This document shows positions 18,884 to 28,562 of a stretch of 51,517 bases of DNA, in pieces (the stretch's first letter is position 1; the number at the start of each line of letters is the position of its first letter). The translations under genes and the position numbers were made by a program. Source of the DNA: Streptosporangiaceae bacterium (GTDB lineage: Bacteria; Actinomycetota; Actinomycetes; Streptosporangiales; Streptosporangiaceae); assembly GCA_019239975.1 (NCBI GenBank), contig JAFAZE010000005.1, positions 1 through 51,517 of the forward strand, read 5' to 3'. The notes beneath the pieces were generated by a model. It did no database searches. It was not told the DNA's origin and saw only the letters and a list, made by a program, of their open reading frames with translations.

Positions 18884-21451
18884 GTGACTGAAGTTACGGA
18901 CCAGCAGAACGGCGGGCACGACCGCACCGAGCCGGTCGACATCCAGGTCGAGATGCAGCGCAGCTACATCGACTACGCGATGTCGGTGATCATCGGCCGC
19001 GCGCTGCCCGACGTCAGGGACGGCCTCAAGCCGGTCCACACGCGCATCCTCTACGCGATGTACGACGGCGGCTACCGTCCCGACCGCGGGTACTTCAAGT
19101 GCTCCCGCGTCGTCGGCGACGTGATGGGCACGTACCACCCGCACGGTGACGGCGCGATCTACGACGCCCTTGTCCGGCTCGCCCAGCCGTGGTCGATGCG
19201 CTACCCGCTCATCGACAGCCAGGGCAACTTCGGCTCGCCGGGCAACGACCCGCCCGCGGCCATGCGGTACACCGAGTGCCGGCTCGCCCCGCTGGCCATG
19301 GAGATGCTGCGCGACATCAACGAGGAGACCGTCGACTTCCGCGACAACTATGACGGGCGCTCGTCCGAGCCGGTCGTGCTGCCGAGCAGGTTTCCGAACC
19401 TGCTGGTCAACGGGTCTGAGGGCATCGCGGTCGGCATGGCCACCAGGATCCCGCCGCACAACCTGCGCGAGGTCGCCGGCGGGGTGGCCTGGTACCTGGA
19501 GAACTACGAGCGCTTCGAGGCCGTCTCCCCGGCCGAAGACCCCGACGCCGCCAAGGCCGTCCAGGAGGAACTCCTGGACGGGCTGATGGAGCGGATCAAG
19601 GGCCCTGACTTCCCGACCAGCGGTCTCATCGTGGGCAGGCGCGGTATCCGGGAGGCCTACCGCACCGGGCGCGGCTCGATCACCATGCGCGCGGTCGTCG
19701 ACGTGGAGGACGACCCCAAGACGGGCCGCCCGTGCCTGGTCGTCAAGGAGCTTCCGTTCCAGGTCAACCCCGACAACCTGGCGACGAAGATCGCCGAGCT
19801 GGTACGGGAGGGCCGGGTCACCGGCATTTCCGACGTGCGCGACGAGACCAGCGGCCGGACCGGCCAGCGGCTGGTGATCGTGCTGAAGCGGGACGCGATC
19901 GCGAAGGTCGTGCTGAACAACCTGTACAAGCACACCCAGCTTCAGGACACGTTCGGCGCCAACATGCTCGCGCTGGTCGACGGCGTGCCGCGCACGCTGC
20001 GGCTGGACCAGATGATCCGCTACTGGGTGGCACACCAGATCGAGGTCATCGTCCGGCGTACCCGGTACCGGCTGCGCAAGGCCCAGGAGCGGCTGCACAT
20101 CGTGCGCGCGCTGCTCAAGGCCATCGACCGGATCGACGAGGTCATCGCGCTGATCCGGGGCAGCGCGTCGGCGGCCGAGGCGCAGCAGGGCCTGATGGTG
20201 CTGCTGGAGCTCGACGAGATCCAGGCGCGCGCGATCCTGGACATGCAGCTGCGCAAGCTGGCCGCCCTGGAGCGGCAGGAACTGGTCGACGAGCAGGACG
20301 AGCTGACCGCGAAGATCGCGGACTTCGAGGACATCCTCGCCTCGCCGCCGCGGCAGCGGCAGATCGTCGGCGACGAGCTCCGCGAGATCGTCACCAGGTA
20401 CGGCGACGACCGCCGGACCGAGATCATCGCCTACGACGGCGACGTGACCGACGAGGACCTGATCGCTGAAGAGGACGTCGTCGTCACGATCAGCCACGGC
20501 GGCTACGCGAAGCGGACGCCGACCGCGCAGTACCGCGCGCAGCGGCGGGGTGGCAAGGGCGTGCGCGGCGCGCAGCTGCGCACCGACGACATCGTGGACC
20601 ACTTCTTCGTCACCACGACCCATCACTGGATCCTGTTCTTCACCAACAAGGGCAGGGTCTACCGCGCCAAGGCCTACGAGCTGCCCGACGCGGGCCGCGA
20701 TGCCCGCGGCCAGCACGTCGCCAACCTGCTCGCCTTCCAGCCCGACGAGCGGATCGCCGAGGTGCTCGCGCTGCGCGACTACCAGGTCGCGCCGTACCTG
20801 GTGCTCGCCACCAAGTCGGGCCTGGTGAAGAAGTCGAGGCTGACCGACTTCGACTCGCCGCGCTCGGGCGGGATCATCGCGATCAACCTCCGCGAGGATG
20901 ACGAGGTGATCGGCGCCCGCCTGGTGTCCCCGGACGAGGACCTGCTGCTGGTCAGCAAGGGGGCGCAGGCGATAAGGTTCCAGGCGAGCGACGAGTCGCT
21001 GCGCCCGATGGGCCGCGCGACCTCCGGGGTCATCGGGATGCGGTTCAGCAACGGGGACGAATTGCTCGGCATGTACGTTATCCGGGATGGCGAGGACGTG
21101 CTCGTCGCCACCGGCGGCGGCTACGCCAAGCGGACGCCGGCCGACCAGTACCCGGTGAAGAACCGGGGCGGCCTCGGCGTCGTCACGGCCCGGATCGTGG
21201 AGGCCCGTGGCGAGCTGGCCGGCGCGCTGCTGGTACGGCCCGAGGACGAGGTCTTCGCCATCACCTCGGCGGGCGGGGTGATCAGGACCCGGGCCAGCGA
21301 GGTGAAGCTGTCCGGACGGCAGACAATGGGTGTGCGGCTGATGAACCTCGCGCCTGGAGATAGCGTGGTAGCTCTGGCGCGGAACGCCGAGTCCGCCGAA
21401 TCGATCGGTGACGCGGACGAACTCAGCGATCCAGGTCAGGGACGCGTCTGA
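18884..21451 (+). CDS. gyrA: DNA gyrase subunit A
   Basis: GyrA, 855 residues from the GTG at 18884 (AGGGA upstream); an in-frame ATG at 18851 would add 11 unlikely residues. The catalytic Tyr is in RYTECRLAP at residue 129. The quinolone-determining region reads [10 protein letters not shown], with Gly90, Ala91 and Asp94. The C-terminal half contains six beta-pinwheel blades with GyrA-box-like RRGGKGVRG. With GyrB it supercoils DNA. The Ser/Ala residues usually found at 90-91 are replaced by Gly-Ala; see findings. Confidence 0.97.
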   Translation: MTEVTDQQNGGHDRTEPVDIQVEMQRSYIDYAMSVIIGRALPDVRDGLKPVHTRILYAMYDGGYRPDRGYFKCSRVVGDVMGTYHPHGDGAIYDALVRLAQPWSMRYPLIDSQGNFGSPGNDPPAAMRYTECRLAPLAMEMLRDINEETVDFRDNYDGRSSEPVVLPSRFPNLLVNGSEGIAVGMATRIPPHNLREVAGGVAWYLENYERFEAVSPAEDPDAAKAVQEELLDGLMERIKGPDFPTSGLIVGRRGIREAYRTGRGSITMRAVVDVEDDPKTGRPCLVVKELPFQVNPDNLATKIAELVREGRVTGISDVRDETSGRTGQRLVIVLKRDAIAKVVLNNLYKHTQLQDTFGANMLALVDGVPRTLRLDQMIRYWVAHQIEVIVRRTRYRLRKAQERLHIVRALLKAIDRIDEVIALIRGSASAAEAQQGLMVLLELDEIQARAILDMQLRKLAALERQELVDEQDELTAKIADFEDILASPPRQRQIVGDELREIVTRYGDDRRTEIIAYDGDVTDEDLIAEEDVVVTISHGGYAKRTPTAQYRAQRRGGKGVRGAQLRTDDIVDHFFVTTTHHWILFFTNKGRVYRAKAYELPDAGRDARGQHVANLLAFQPDERIAEVLALRDYQVAPYLVLATKSGLVKKSRLTDFDSPRSGGIIAINLREDDEVIGARLVSPDEDLLLVSKGAQAIRFQASDESLRPMGRATSGVIGMRFSNGDELLGMYVIRDGEDVLVATGGGYAKRTPADQYPVKNRGGLGVVTARIVEARGELAGALLVRPEDEVFAITSAGGVIRTRASEVKLSGRQTMGVRLMNLAPGDSVVALARNAESAESIGDADELSDPGQGRV

Positions 21452-21567
21452 TCATCGTACCGGCCGGGGAAAGACGGGCCAGGTCACCGTGGTCGTCAGG
21501 TGCCGTCCCCGGTCGAGATAACCTCAACAGAAGGCGAATGACCCGAGAGGGCATCGAGGAGGACGGC

Positions 21568-22806
21568 GTGGACGAGGCGGGACGATCTGCGGAGCCGCCC
21601 CTGATGGCGCCGCCACGGCGGGAGAATACTCCCGAGGCGGACGGCGAGGCTTCGGCCACCCCTAACGGGATCATGGCACCCCCGCCAAAGGCGGATGCGG
21701 GCAAGAAGCCGGATGCGGGCAAGGCGGACGGAGCCAAGGCCGCCGGCCGGGACCAGGTGCCGTTCCCGGCCGACGGCATCGGGCAGCCGGATGAGACGCC
21801 GGCCGACGGCGAGGACGGTCGCGCCGGGAACGAGCGCGCCGACGAGCAGGCCGCCAGGGACGCCGGCAAGACCGGCGACGCCGCCGGGAAAGCGGACGAT
21901 GCCGGGAAAGCGGACGATGCCGGAGAGGCCAGCGGTGACGGGCCGGCGGCGGCATCCCGGGGCGGCAACGGCACCGGCAAGCTGGAGGGAGGCCTGCAGA
22001 CGGTCAGGCAGGCCGTGGCGGCCACGAACAACTGGTTCGCCAGCCGCGTCGCCAAGGCCGAGGCCGCCCCCTCCGCCCCTGCCGCCTCCGCCGCGCCGGG
22101 CGGGTCCGCCGGGCCCGCCGCGCCGGCCCGCGCCGTGTCCGACGGCGCCCGCGATCAGCATCACGAGTGGGGCGATCCGCCGCCCAAGTGGAACGACCCG
22201 TACCCGGGGCACACCACGGCGCCGTCCAGCACGCAGCCGCCCGCCGCGCACACCGCGCCGCTGGCACCGGACGCGACCGCGCCGAGCCCGCTGGGGCCCG
22301 GTCTCCTCGGATCCGGGCCGCGGGGAGCCGCCCCGGGGACGCGGCCCGCGTCACGCGGGTGGACGGCCAGGCCGTCTGGCCAGCCCGGCTCCGGCGGGTC
22401 CGCGAAACGGCAGAGGGCGTCCTCCGCCCGGCGCAACCGCAGGCAGGCGCACCTGACCCTGGCAAGGGTGGAGCCGTGGTCGGTCATGAAGTTCAGCTTC
22501 GTGGTCTCCGTGGTGGCGTTCATCATCCTGTTCGTCGCGATCGCCATTCTGTACGGCGTGCTCTCGAGCGTCGGCGTCTTCGATTCGCTGCAGCGCGTGG
22601 TGAACAGCGTGACGTCGAGCCAGACCTCGGCGGGGGCGAACGTGAAGCAGTGGTTCTCCGCGTCCAAGGTCCTCGGCTACACCGGCCTTCTCGGCTCGCT
22701 GAACATCGTTCTGATCACCGCGATATCAACGATCGGCGCCGTGGTCTACAACCTCATATCGCGCGTCTTCGGCGGGATCGAGATAACGCTGCGCGAGACG
22801 GAGTGA
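21568..22806 (+). CDS. DUF3566 domain membrane protein
   Basis: Homologue by position and C-terminus of Rv0007, about 412 residues. Residues 1-300 are low complexity with Ala/Gly/Lys/Asp repeats, including two exact 18-bp repeats at 21883-21918. The last 115 residues are DUF3566: WSVMKFSFVVSVVAFIILFVAI with a first membrane segment, a soluble loop, then NIVLITAISTIGAVVYNLI as the second. GTG at 21568 is preferred because GAGGAGG lies five bases upstream; ATG at 21538 is possible. Function unknown; conserved beside gyrA across Actinobacteria. Confidence 0.88.
   Translation: MDEAGRSAEPPLMAPPRRENTPEADGEASATPNGIMAPPPKADAGKKPDAGKADGAKAAGRDQVPFPADGIGQPDETPADGEDGRAGNERADEQAARDAGKTGDAAGKADDAGKADDAGEASGDGPAAASRGGNGTGKLEGGLQTVRQAVAATNNWFASRVAKAEAAPSAPAASAAPGGSAGPAAPARAVSDGARDQHHEWGDPPPKWNDPYPGHTTAPSSTQPPAAHTAPLAPDATAPSPLGPGLLGSGPRGAAPGTRPASRGWTARPSGQPGSGGSAKRQRASSARRNRRQAHLTLARVEPWSVMKFSFVVSVVAFIILFVAIAILYGVLSSVGVFDSLQRVVNSVTSSQTSAGANVKQWFSASKVLGYTGLLGSLNIVLITAISTIGAVVYNLISRVFGGIEITLRETE
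21883..21918. repeat. two tandem 18-bp repeats in the DUF3566 gene
   Basis: GCCGGGAAAGCGGACGAT occurs twice in direct contact, encoding Ala-Gly-Lys-Ala-Asp-Asp twice in the disordered N-terminal region. Confidence 0.9.
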
Positions 22807-22881
22807 CGTGCCGGACCCGCGTCCCGCACGTGGTAGTCTTTCCCGGCGTGGCCGTCTTCCGGCCAGTCACCGGCCGGTCCC

Positions 22882-22958
22882 GGGGCTATAGCTCAGTCGG
22901 TTAGAGCGCTTCCCTGATAAGGAAGAGGTCCGTGGTTCAAGTCCACGTAGCCCCACCA
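22882..22958 (+). tRNA. tRNA-Ile (GAT)
   Basis: A 77-base cloverleaf with encoded CCA. The acceptor GGGGCTA pairs with TAGCCCC, the anticodon loop is CTGATAA (GAT, reading ATC and ATT), and the T loop is TTCAAGT. tRNA-Ile followed by tRNA-Ala beyond gyrA is the classical actinobacterial arrangement. Confidence 0.97.
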
Positions 22959-23074
22959 GACCACTGCTTGCTGCTCTGTTTCCGCGGCTCTGTTCACCGG
23001 GAAGGGCGTTCCGGCCCGCGCGGTAGGCTGGCCAGCGGGGATTTCCCAAACATAGAGGTGGAGGGTTCGGCGCT

Positions 23075-23197
23075 GTGAAGAAGCTGCTCATCCTTGCCGT
23101 ACTGGTGCTCGGCGGGCTGGCCGTGTGGCGTAAGGTCCAGGCCCAGCGCGCCGAGCTGGACCTGTGGAGCGAAGCCACCACTGCCGACGACTACTGA
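23075..23197 (+). CDS. DLW-39 family small membrane-anchored protein
   Basis: A 40-residue gene read directly from the DNA: GTG start, one membrane helix (LLILAVLVLGGLAVW), then a short charged tail with the family's DLW motif (ELDLWSEATTADDY). The DLW-39 family is named for this motif and its length. Its position between tRNA-Ile and tRNA-Ala downstream of gyrA is conserved. Function unknown. GGTGGAGGG lies upstream. Confidence 0.9.
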   Translation: MKKLLILAVLVLGGLAVWRKVQAQRAELDLWSEATTADDY

Positions 23198-23205
23198 CCC
23201 TTCCG

Positions 23206-23910
23206 GTGAGCGACACCCCTTCCGTGTCGCTGGTCTGCTGTGATCTGGTGAGCGTCGCCTTCGACGGAACCATCGTCGAGCGCGCGTTCACCGAGGCGAT
23301 CGCCACGCAGGGCATCGTCACGGGGACGGAAGCATATGTCCGGTCGATGGTCAGGTTCGACCGGACACAGGGATGCCCGCCGGCCGACGTGATGCGAGAT
23401 CTCTTCGCCGGCGACGAGCCCCGGGTACTCGCCTCCTGCCTCGCCTTCGAACGGTCGTTCCGTGCCGCGGCCGACCGGTTCTGCATCACGCCCCCGCCGG
23501 ACGCCGCCGCCGCGCTCGGCAAGATAGCCGAGTCCGGTGTGCGCGTCTGCCTCATGTCCGGCCTGTCCCGCAGCTCATCGAAGGTGGTCGCCGACCGGCT
23601 CGGCAGCCTGGCCGGTCTCGGCCCTGTGCTGTGCGCCGACGACGCGCCGAGGGGCTTTCCGTGGCCCGACCTCGCGCTCACCGCTTCGCTGCGGCTGGGG
23701 GTGGGAGACGTCCGCGAGCTGGCGATGGTCAGCGCCACCGAAAGCGGCATCCAGTGCGGGCGGCGGGCCGGCGCCGGCGTCATCGTCGGCATGCTCACCG
23801 GCTCGCGGACCGCAAGGGCGCTCCGCAGAGCGGGTGCGACCCACGTGCTGGACAGCTTCGCGGCCCTGCCTGACCTGGTTTTGCAGGAAGCCGAGCTGCA
23901 TAAACTCTGA
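23206..23910 (+). CDS. HAD-superfamily (phosphonatase-like) protein, probably inactive
   Basis: About 234 residues with the layout of phosphonatase-like HAD hydrolases, but the catalytic motifs are eroded. Motif I should read D-x-A/D-G-T; here it is CDLVSVAFDGT, so Asp13 lacks the acid/Thr partners at the right spacing. Motif IV, normally GD followed by an Asp, is MVSATESGIQCGRRAGAG, with no magnesium-binding acids. Motif II (SGLS) and PRGFPWPDLALTA are recognisable. I infer a pseudoenzyme. The GTG at 23206 fits the HAD start; an upstream ATG lies inside the DLW-39 gene. The glycosylase follows after three bases. Confidence 0.72.
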   Translation: MSDTPSVSLVCCDLVSVAFDGTIVERAFTEAIATQGIVTGTEAYVRSMVRFDRTQGCPPADVMRDLFAGDEPRVLASCLAFERSFRAAADRFCITPPPDAAAALGKIAESGVRVCLMSGLSRSSSKVVADRLGSLAGLGPVLCADDAPRGFPWPDLALTASLRLGVGDVRELAMVSATESGIQCGRRAGAGVIVGMLTGSRTARALRRAGATHVLDSFAALPDLVLQEAELHKL

Positions 23911-23913
23911 GGT

Positions 23914-24789
23914 ATGCCGGAACTGCCCGAAGTGGAGGCGCTCGCCGCCTTCCTGCGTGACCGGGCCTCGGGGCACGCCGTCGCCCGGGCTGAGGCCGCC
24001 TCCTTCGCGGTGCTGAAGACGTTCGATCCGCCGCTCACCAGCCTCACCGGCCTGACGGTTGGCGACGTGGGCAGACACGGGAAGTTCCTGGACCTGTCCT
24101 GCGCCGCCGGCGGCCAAGCGCCTCTGCACCTCCTCATTCACCTGGCGCGCGCGGGCTGGCTGCGCTGGCGGGACGAGCAGCCTGACAGGCCGGTACGGCC
24201 GGGCAAGAGCCCGCTGGCGTTCCGGCTGGTGCTCGACGACGGTTCCGGATTCGACCTCACCGAGGCCGGCACCCAGAAGCGGCTCGCCGTCTACCTCGTG
24301 AGGGACCCGGCCGAGGTCCCCGGCGTCGCTTCCCTCGGCCCCGACCCGCTGGCTCACTCCTTCACCGCGGAGGCACTGGCCGGCCTGCTGGCCGGGCGCC
24401 GCACGCAGATCAAGGGCGTCCTGCGCGACCAGCAGATCATCGCCGGGATCGGCAACGCGTATTCCGACGAGGTGCTGCACGCCGCCCGAATGTCCCCCTT
24501 CAAGCTCGCGTCGAGCTTCACCCCCGACGAGGTGGCAACGCTGCACGCCGCGATCATCACGACACTGCGCGACGCGGTGGAGCGCTCGGCCGGAATGGCC
24601 GCCGCGGACCTCAAGGGCGAGAAGAAGAGCGGCCTGCGCGTGCACGGCCGCGCCGGCCAGCCCTGCCCCGTCTGCGCAGACACCGTGCGCGAGGTGTCGT
24701 TCGCCGACTCCGCCCTCCAGTACTGCCCCACCTGCCAGACCGGCGGCAAGCCCCTGGCCGACCGCCGCCTCTCCCGTCTCCTCAAGTAG
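23914..24789 (+). CDS. Fpg/Nei family DNA glycosylase/AP lyase
   Basis: Base-excision glycosylase of 291 residues. The N-terminus is MPELPEVEAL with catalytic Pro2 and Glu3. The beta-hairpin lysine is in GRHGKFLDL. The helix-two-turns-helix is RTQIKGVLRDQQIIAGIGNAYSDEVLHAA. The C-terminal zinc finger has CPVC then CPTC. The arginine of the classical zinc-finger loop is not evident (FADSALQYCPTC), so lesion preference may differ from MutM. It is probably co-transcribed with the HAD-like gene. Confidence 0.92.
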   Translation: MPELPEVEALAAFLRDRASGHAVARAEAASFAVLKTFDPPLTSLTGLTVGDVGRHGKFLDLSCAAGGQAPLHLLIHLARAGWLRWRDEQPDRPVRPGKSPLAFRLVLDDGSGFDLTEAGTQKRLAVYLVRDPAEVPGVASLGPDPLAHSFTAEALAGLLAGRRTQIKGVLRDQQIIAGIGNAYSDEVLHAARMSPFKLASSFTPDEVATLHAAIITTLRDAVERSAGMAAADLKGEKKSGLRVHGRAGQPCPVCADTVREVSFADSALQYCPTCQTGGKPLADRRLSRLLK

Positions 24790-24863
24790 CGCAACGTTCA
24801 TGCCCAGCGGCGCTGGCGATCCGTTCGTGCGGCGCTGTCCCCAGCGGGTACCCTGAAGCATCC

Positions 24864-24939
24864 GGGGCTATAGCTCAGCTGGAAGAGCGTCTGGTTTGCA
24901 TCCAGAAGGCCAGGGGTTCGAGTCCCCTTAGCTCCACCA
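24864..24939 (+). tRNA. tRNA-Ala (TGC)
   Basis: A 76-base cloverleaf with encoded CCA. The anticodon loop TTTGCAT gives TGC. The acceptor stem GGGGCTA/TAGCTCC contains the G3-U70 wobble that AlaRS recognises, which confirms the identity. Confidence 0.97.
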
Positions 24940-24995
24940 GTGAGATCCTGGACACCCCTCTACGCCCGCCTGCCACTTCGCCATGCTCATCGTCC

Positions 24996-26411
24996 TCAGC
25001 GAGCCAGGTCCTGAATGATGGACGCGACTTCTTCGCCGTCAGCCGACTGGACCGCTGCGCTGGCGATTTCGACGGTTACTTCGGCGCCGTGTGGTTCGCG
25101 GTTGGCAAGCAATAGCCGGCCGCCGTGGCTTGCGGCGACGCTATCGGCGATGCGAAGCCCAAGCCCGTGGCCTGACAAGATGTCGCCGTCCCGGCGGAGC
25201 CTGCGTTGAAGCTGGTCCGGCGCCGCGAAGCCGGAGCCGGTGTCCCGCACGGTGATGTCGATCGAGCTTTGGCTGGCGCGCGCAGCCAGGGTGATGGTCC
25301 CTCCCGGCGGGGTGTGTCGCAGCGCGTTGTCAATGAGGTTGTCAAGAACCTGCCGTACCCGCATCGCGTCGAGGAACGCCGAGATGCCGGGAGCGTCGAC
25401 GTCCAGTGTGATCTGGTGAGCTTCGGCGCGGGCCCGGCTCGCCGCAGAGGCACATTCGAGCAGCCAGCGCACGCTGTGCGTGGCCCGGCTGATCGGCATG
25501 CGCCCGGAATGGGTCCGGGCCAGGGCGAGCAGGTCGTTGGCGAGACGGATCACCCGGTTCGTTTCCTCGGTGGCGCTGGCGATGGCGGCCGATAGTGTGG
25601 CCACGTCACCAGGGCCGGATGCTGCGACGTCGAGCTCGGCCTTCAGGGCGGTCAGCGGGGTGCGCAGTTCATGGCTGGCGCGTTCGAGGAATCGCCGGTC
25701 GTGCTGGGCAGCCGCTTCGAGCCGGTCGAGCATCTGGTTGAGCGTGGCTCCGAGCCGGCGCACCTCGTCCTCCGCGACCGGGAGGTCCAGGCGGTGGTCG
25801 AGCCCGGAGGCGGTGATCGCTGCGGCCTGGCGGCGCATCCGTTCGACTGGCCGGAACCCGAGACCGGCGACCCACCATCCGGTCAGGGACGCGAGCAGGA
25901 CGGCGACCGGACCGCCGACCGCGAAGACCAGCACCAGGCTGGCCAGTTCGTCGGCGCGGTCGGCCATGGTTGCGCCCACGATGAGGACCTCGCTGGCCTT
26001 TCCGTCTTTGATCGGCACGGCGAGCAGGCGCGCGGCGTCCTGGACACCGGCGACGTGACGGACGAAGAACGTGGGGGCGTGGACCGCGGCGAGCTCGCGC
26101 AGGCTGAGCAGCGGTCCGGGAGGCAGCCCGGCGCTGGAGCGCATGATGCGCCCGTCGCCGGCGAGCAGCTGGTCGAACGCCTCGGCTCGCTCTTCGAGCA
26201 GGGGGTTGGGTGTCTCGACCAGGGCATGAGGTGACGGGGAGGCGATGGCAGCGGCCCGGAAGCGCAGCCCGGAGTCCAGCTCGTCCAGCAGGGCGCCGCT
26301 CATCGACCAGTAGACCGGCAGGCCGATACCGACCAGCAGCAGCGTCATCGCGGCGGTGAACGCGGCGGTCACGCGTGTTCTAATCGGTAGCCGGCGCAGC
26401 GAGATCATCAC
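24996..26411 (-). CDS. two-component sensor histidine kinase
   Basis: Membrane kinase of 471 residues. Membrane segments lie near residues 15-36 and 158-185, flanking an extracellular domain of about 120 residues. Then come HAMP (WVAGLGFRPVERMRRQAAAI), the H-box ASHELRTPLTAL with His247, and a HATPase domain with N-box QVLDNLIDNALRHTPPGG, G1 DTGSGF and G2 GHGLGLRI. It overlaps the response regulator by 32 bases. The signal is unknown; the secreted-protein gene just upstream of the pair is a candidate target or partner. Confidence 0.93.
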   Translation of the reverse strand: MMISLRRLPIRTRVTAAFTAAMTLLLVGIGLPVYWSMSGALLDELDSGLRFRAAAIASPSPHALVETPNPLLEERAEAFDQLLAGDGRIMRSSAGLPPGPLLSLRELAAVHAPTFFVRHVAGVQDAARLLAVPIKDGKASEVLIVGATMADRADELASLVLVFAVGGPVAVLLASLTGWWVAGLGFRPVERMRRQAAAITASGLDHRLDLPVAEDEVRRLGATLNQMLDRLEAAAQHDRRFLERASHELRTPLTALKAELDVAASGPGDVATLSAAIASATEETNRVIRLANDLLALARTHSGRMPISRATHSVRWLLECASAASRARAEAHQITLDVDAPGISAFLDAMRVRQVLDNLIDNALRHTPPGGTITLAARASQSSIDITVRDTGSGFAAPDQLQRRLRRDGDILSGHGLGLRIADSVAASHGGRLLLANREPHGAEVTVEIASAAVQSADGEEVASIIQDLAR

Positions 26412-27072
26412 GAAGTCGGTAGCCGGCGCCGCGGAGGGTCTGCAACGATGAGCGGCCGAACGGACGGTCGATCTTGTCCCGCAGATAGGACACGTAGACG
26501 CTGACCACGTGAGGGTCGCCGTCGAACGCGTCGTCCCATACGTGCTGGAGGAGCCGGGTCCGGCTCAGTGACTCGGACGGGTGGCGCATGAAGTATTCCA
26601 GCAGCGAGAACTCCCGGGCCGTGAGCTCGATCGGCTGCTCGCCGCGGCGGACCTCGCGGCCGGCGGGGTCGAGTGAGAGATCCCCGACCCGCAGCGTCAC
26701 CGGGCGCGGCGGGCGCCCGCGGCGGAACAGCGCCTGCAGCCGGGCCACCAGCTCGGCCAGGTCGAACGGCTTGATCAGATAGTCGTCGGCGCCGGCGTTC
26801 AGCCCGCGGACCCGGTCCTGCACATCGTCGAGGGCGGTCAGCATGAGAATGGGCGCCCAGCTGCCGGTGACGCGCAGCTCGCCGCAGACGGTGAACCCGT
26901 CGGTATCCGGGAGCAACACGTCGAGCACGATCGCGTCAAAGTTCGACTCTCGCGCCCGCCAGAGTGCTTCCGCGCCGTCCGCCGCGACCGCGACCGCGAA
27001 CGACTGCTGCTCCAGGCCGCGCTGCAGCAGGTCCCTGACCTTCGGATCGTCCTCGACCACCAGCACCTGCAC
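26380..27072 (-). CDS. OmpR/PhoB-family response regulator
   Basis: 230 residues. The receiver domain has EDD at 7-9, phospho-acceptor Asp51 in IVLDVLLP and Lys in YLIKPFDLAEL. The C-terminal winged helix has LTAREFSLLEYFMRHPSESLSR and VVSVYVSYLRDKIDRP. It is the first gene of the pair with the overlapping kinase. The ATG at 27072 follows GAGGTGATGAGG. Confidence 0.95.
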   Translation of the reverse strand: MQVLVVEDDPKVRDLLQRGLEQQSFAVAVAADGAEALWRARESNFDAIVLDVLLPDTDGFTVCGELRVTGSWAPILMLTALDDVQDRVRGLNAGADDYLIKPFDLAELVARLQALFRRGRPPRPVTLRVGDLSLDPAGREVRRGEQPIELTAREFSLLEYFMRHPSESLSRTRLLQHVWDDAFDGDPHVVSVYVSYLRDKIDRPFGRSSLQTLRGAGYRLRDDLAAPATD

Positions 27073-27129
27073 TGCCTCATCACCTCCTCTTACGGTACGC
27101 GTGACGGAGCAGGCCCGGGCGGCCTCGCG

Positions 27130-27882
27130 TCAGCGGAGCACGTCGACCAGCTGCAGGACTTCCCTGCCACCCTTGACTGTCAGTTCCTTGACCTCGCCGA
27201 GACCGCGCACGTAGTACTTGTTGTCGATGACGCCCGGCTCTAGATTCGTTCGCTCCTCGGTGCGCAGCGCGTTGCGGAAGCTGCCATAGCGGACTGTGAT
27301 CGACGCCGACGTGCTCAGCGCCCGGAACCGGTCCTCGGCCTGGCCCCGGTACCACTCCTGCCGGAACCAGCGTCCGATCTGTGGCCGCGCCTGCATGAAC
27401 ACACCCGGCTGCGCACCGTGCACACCGGCATGGAATGAGCCCGACCGGTCGATGACCCTCCCGTTCCTGTCAAGCGTCGCGGTGTCCTCACCGAAGTACC
27501 ACACGTTGCCGCACCGGTCTTGGGCGTAGTAGTCGGTGGTCCGCTCCTCCAAGGCGTTGTCGAGGAACAGCCGGTCGTTGATAACCCGGGCCCGCACCCC
27601 GTCGATCTTTCTCGTCGCCGGGGAAACCTGGAAGACGTCCATCGCCGTCTTGCCGTCCTTGGTGCCCGTGTACAGGTAGGTCGTGCCGGGCCGCAGCGGG
27701 AACCACGGGTTGGTGATGTCCGCCGAGAAGTCAGACGGGTGGATCGTCGGGTGGTATGAGCTGCCCGGGCCGAAGACGGGCAGCTGGCACCGCGGCACAG
27801 TCCGCGCGTGGGCCAGGTTCGGAACCACCGCGGCCGCCGCGGCGCAGACAGCCGCGACGGTGATCCGGCCGAGTCTGTTCAT
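27130..27882 (-). CDS. secreted protein of unknown function
   Basis: 250 residues with a signal peptide (MNRLGRITVAAVC then an Ala-rich core, cleavage after AHA near 26). The mature part has ITNPWFPLRPGTTYLYTG, VRARVINDRLFLDNALEERTTDYYAQD and GNVWYFGEDT, a pattern I associate with uncharacterised secreted proteins in many bacteria. Two cysteines remain after processing. It is upstream of the two-component pair on the same strand, 57 bases from the regulator, so it may share that transcript or be its output. Function unknown. Confidence 0.8.
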   Translation of the reverse strand: MNRLGRITVAAVCAAAAAVVPNLAHARTVPRCQLPVFGPGSSYHPTIHPSDFSADITNPWFPLRPGTTYLYTGTKDGKTAMDVFQVSPATRKIDGVRARVINDRLFLDNALEERTTDYYAQDRCGNVWYFGEDTATLDRNGRVIDRSGSFHAGVHGAQPGVFMQARPQIGRWFRQEWYRGQAEDRFRALSTSASITVRYGSFRNALRTEERTNLEPGVIDNKYYVRGLGEVKELTVKGGREVLQLVDVLR

Positions 27883-28121
27883 TCGCTTCCTCCTGATCGA
27901 TGCCTCACAGCTCCACAGGAAGCTACACCGGGCAAGGTCAGAGGACCGTCAGAGCCGTCGGGTGCCAGCTGCTCGGGACGGCCGACGGCGCCGTTCCACG
28001 CACGGCTGAGCTGCGCCCGGTCATCACCACCGGCGCCGACGTAATGGACCAGATCTTCGTCTCGTTCCGGATCTCACCCACCACCGGCAGCCCGGACTAC
28101 TGTACGGGGACCGCGCGTCCC

Positions 28122-28562
28122 TCATCGGCCCGGCGGCGGCAAGCCGGCTCCCGGCGTGTTGCGGACGGAACGTTCCCGCAGATCAGGTACGTGGCGCGCG
28201 GCGGTAACGAAGTCGCTGTCGTCATGCAGCACCACCAGGTCATGGTGCGCCGCGGTGGCGCAGACGAGCAGGTCAACGGCGGACAGCGCGCGGTGGGTCC
28301 CATGACGCAGCAAGCGGTACTGTACGGACTCTATCCACCGCCAGCCGCCCCTGGGGACCGCCGCGTCGGGATACAGCGCATCGAACATCTCCGACATCTG
28401 CTCGTATTCGTCGGGGGTGCGGGCCGAGCGGCGAAATTCGACGCGCTGCGGCTGGCAGGATCCGACCACGCCGAGGGAAATGACCTCAGCCCACGATGCC
28501 CGGAGGGCGGCCTCCCGCAGGATCCGCCACAACGCGGAGGAGTCGAGCAGATAGCGAATCAC
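28122..28562 (-). CDS. vapC: VapC-type PIN-domain ribonuclease toxin
   Basis: 146-residue PIN protein. Acidic residues of the four-Asp/Glu metal site are visible as Asp7 (YLLDSSALW), the Glu/Arg region QRVEFRRSAR, Asp near 98 (SAVDLLVCATAA) and DDSDF near 115-119. VapC toxins cleave tRNA or rRNA. Its ATG overlaps the antitoxin stop by four bases, the normal vapBC arrangement. The C-terminal 20 residues after HVPDL are Pro/Arg rich and may be extra. Confidence 0.9.
   Translation of the reverse strand: MIRYLLDSSALWRILREAALRASWAEVISLGVVGSCQPQRVEFRRSARTPDEYEQMSEMFDALYPDAAVPRGGWRWIESVQYRLLRHGTHRALSAVDLLVCATAAHHDLVVLHDDSDFVTAARHVPDLRERSVRNTPGAGLPPPGR

Noticed and set aside
18866..20716. 616-codon open frame antisense to gyrA
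   Set aside because: Shadow of the sense gene, same reasoning as for dnaA.
22803..22839. Promoter for tRNA-Ile (GTGACG / TAGTCT)
   Set aside because: The -10-like TAGTCT is plausible but the spacer to the -35-like hexamer would be about 25 bases, too long to claim.
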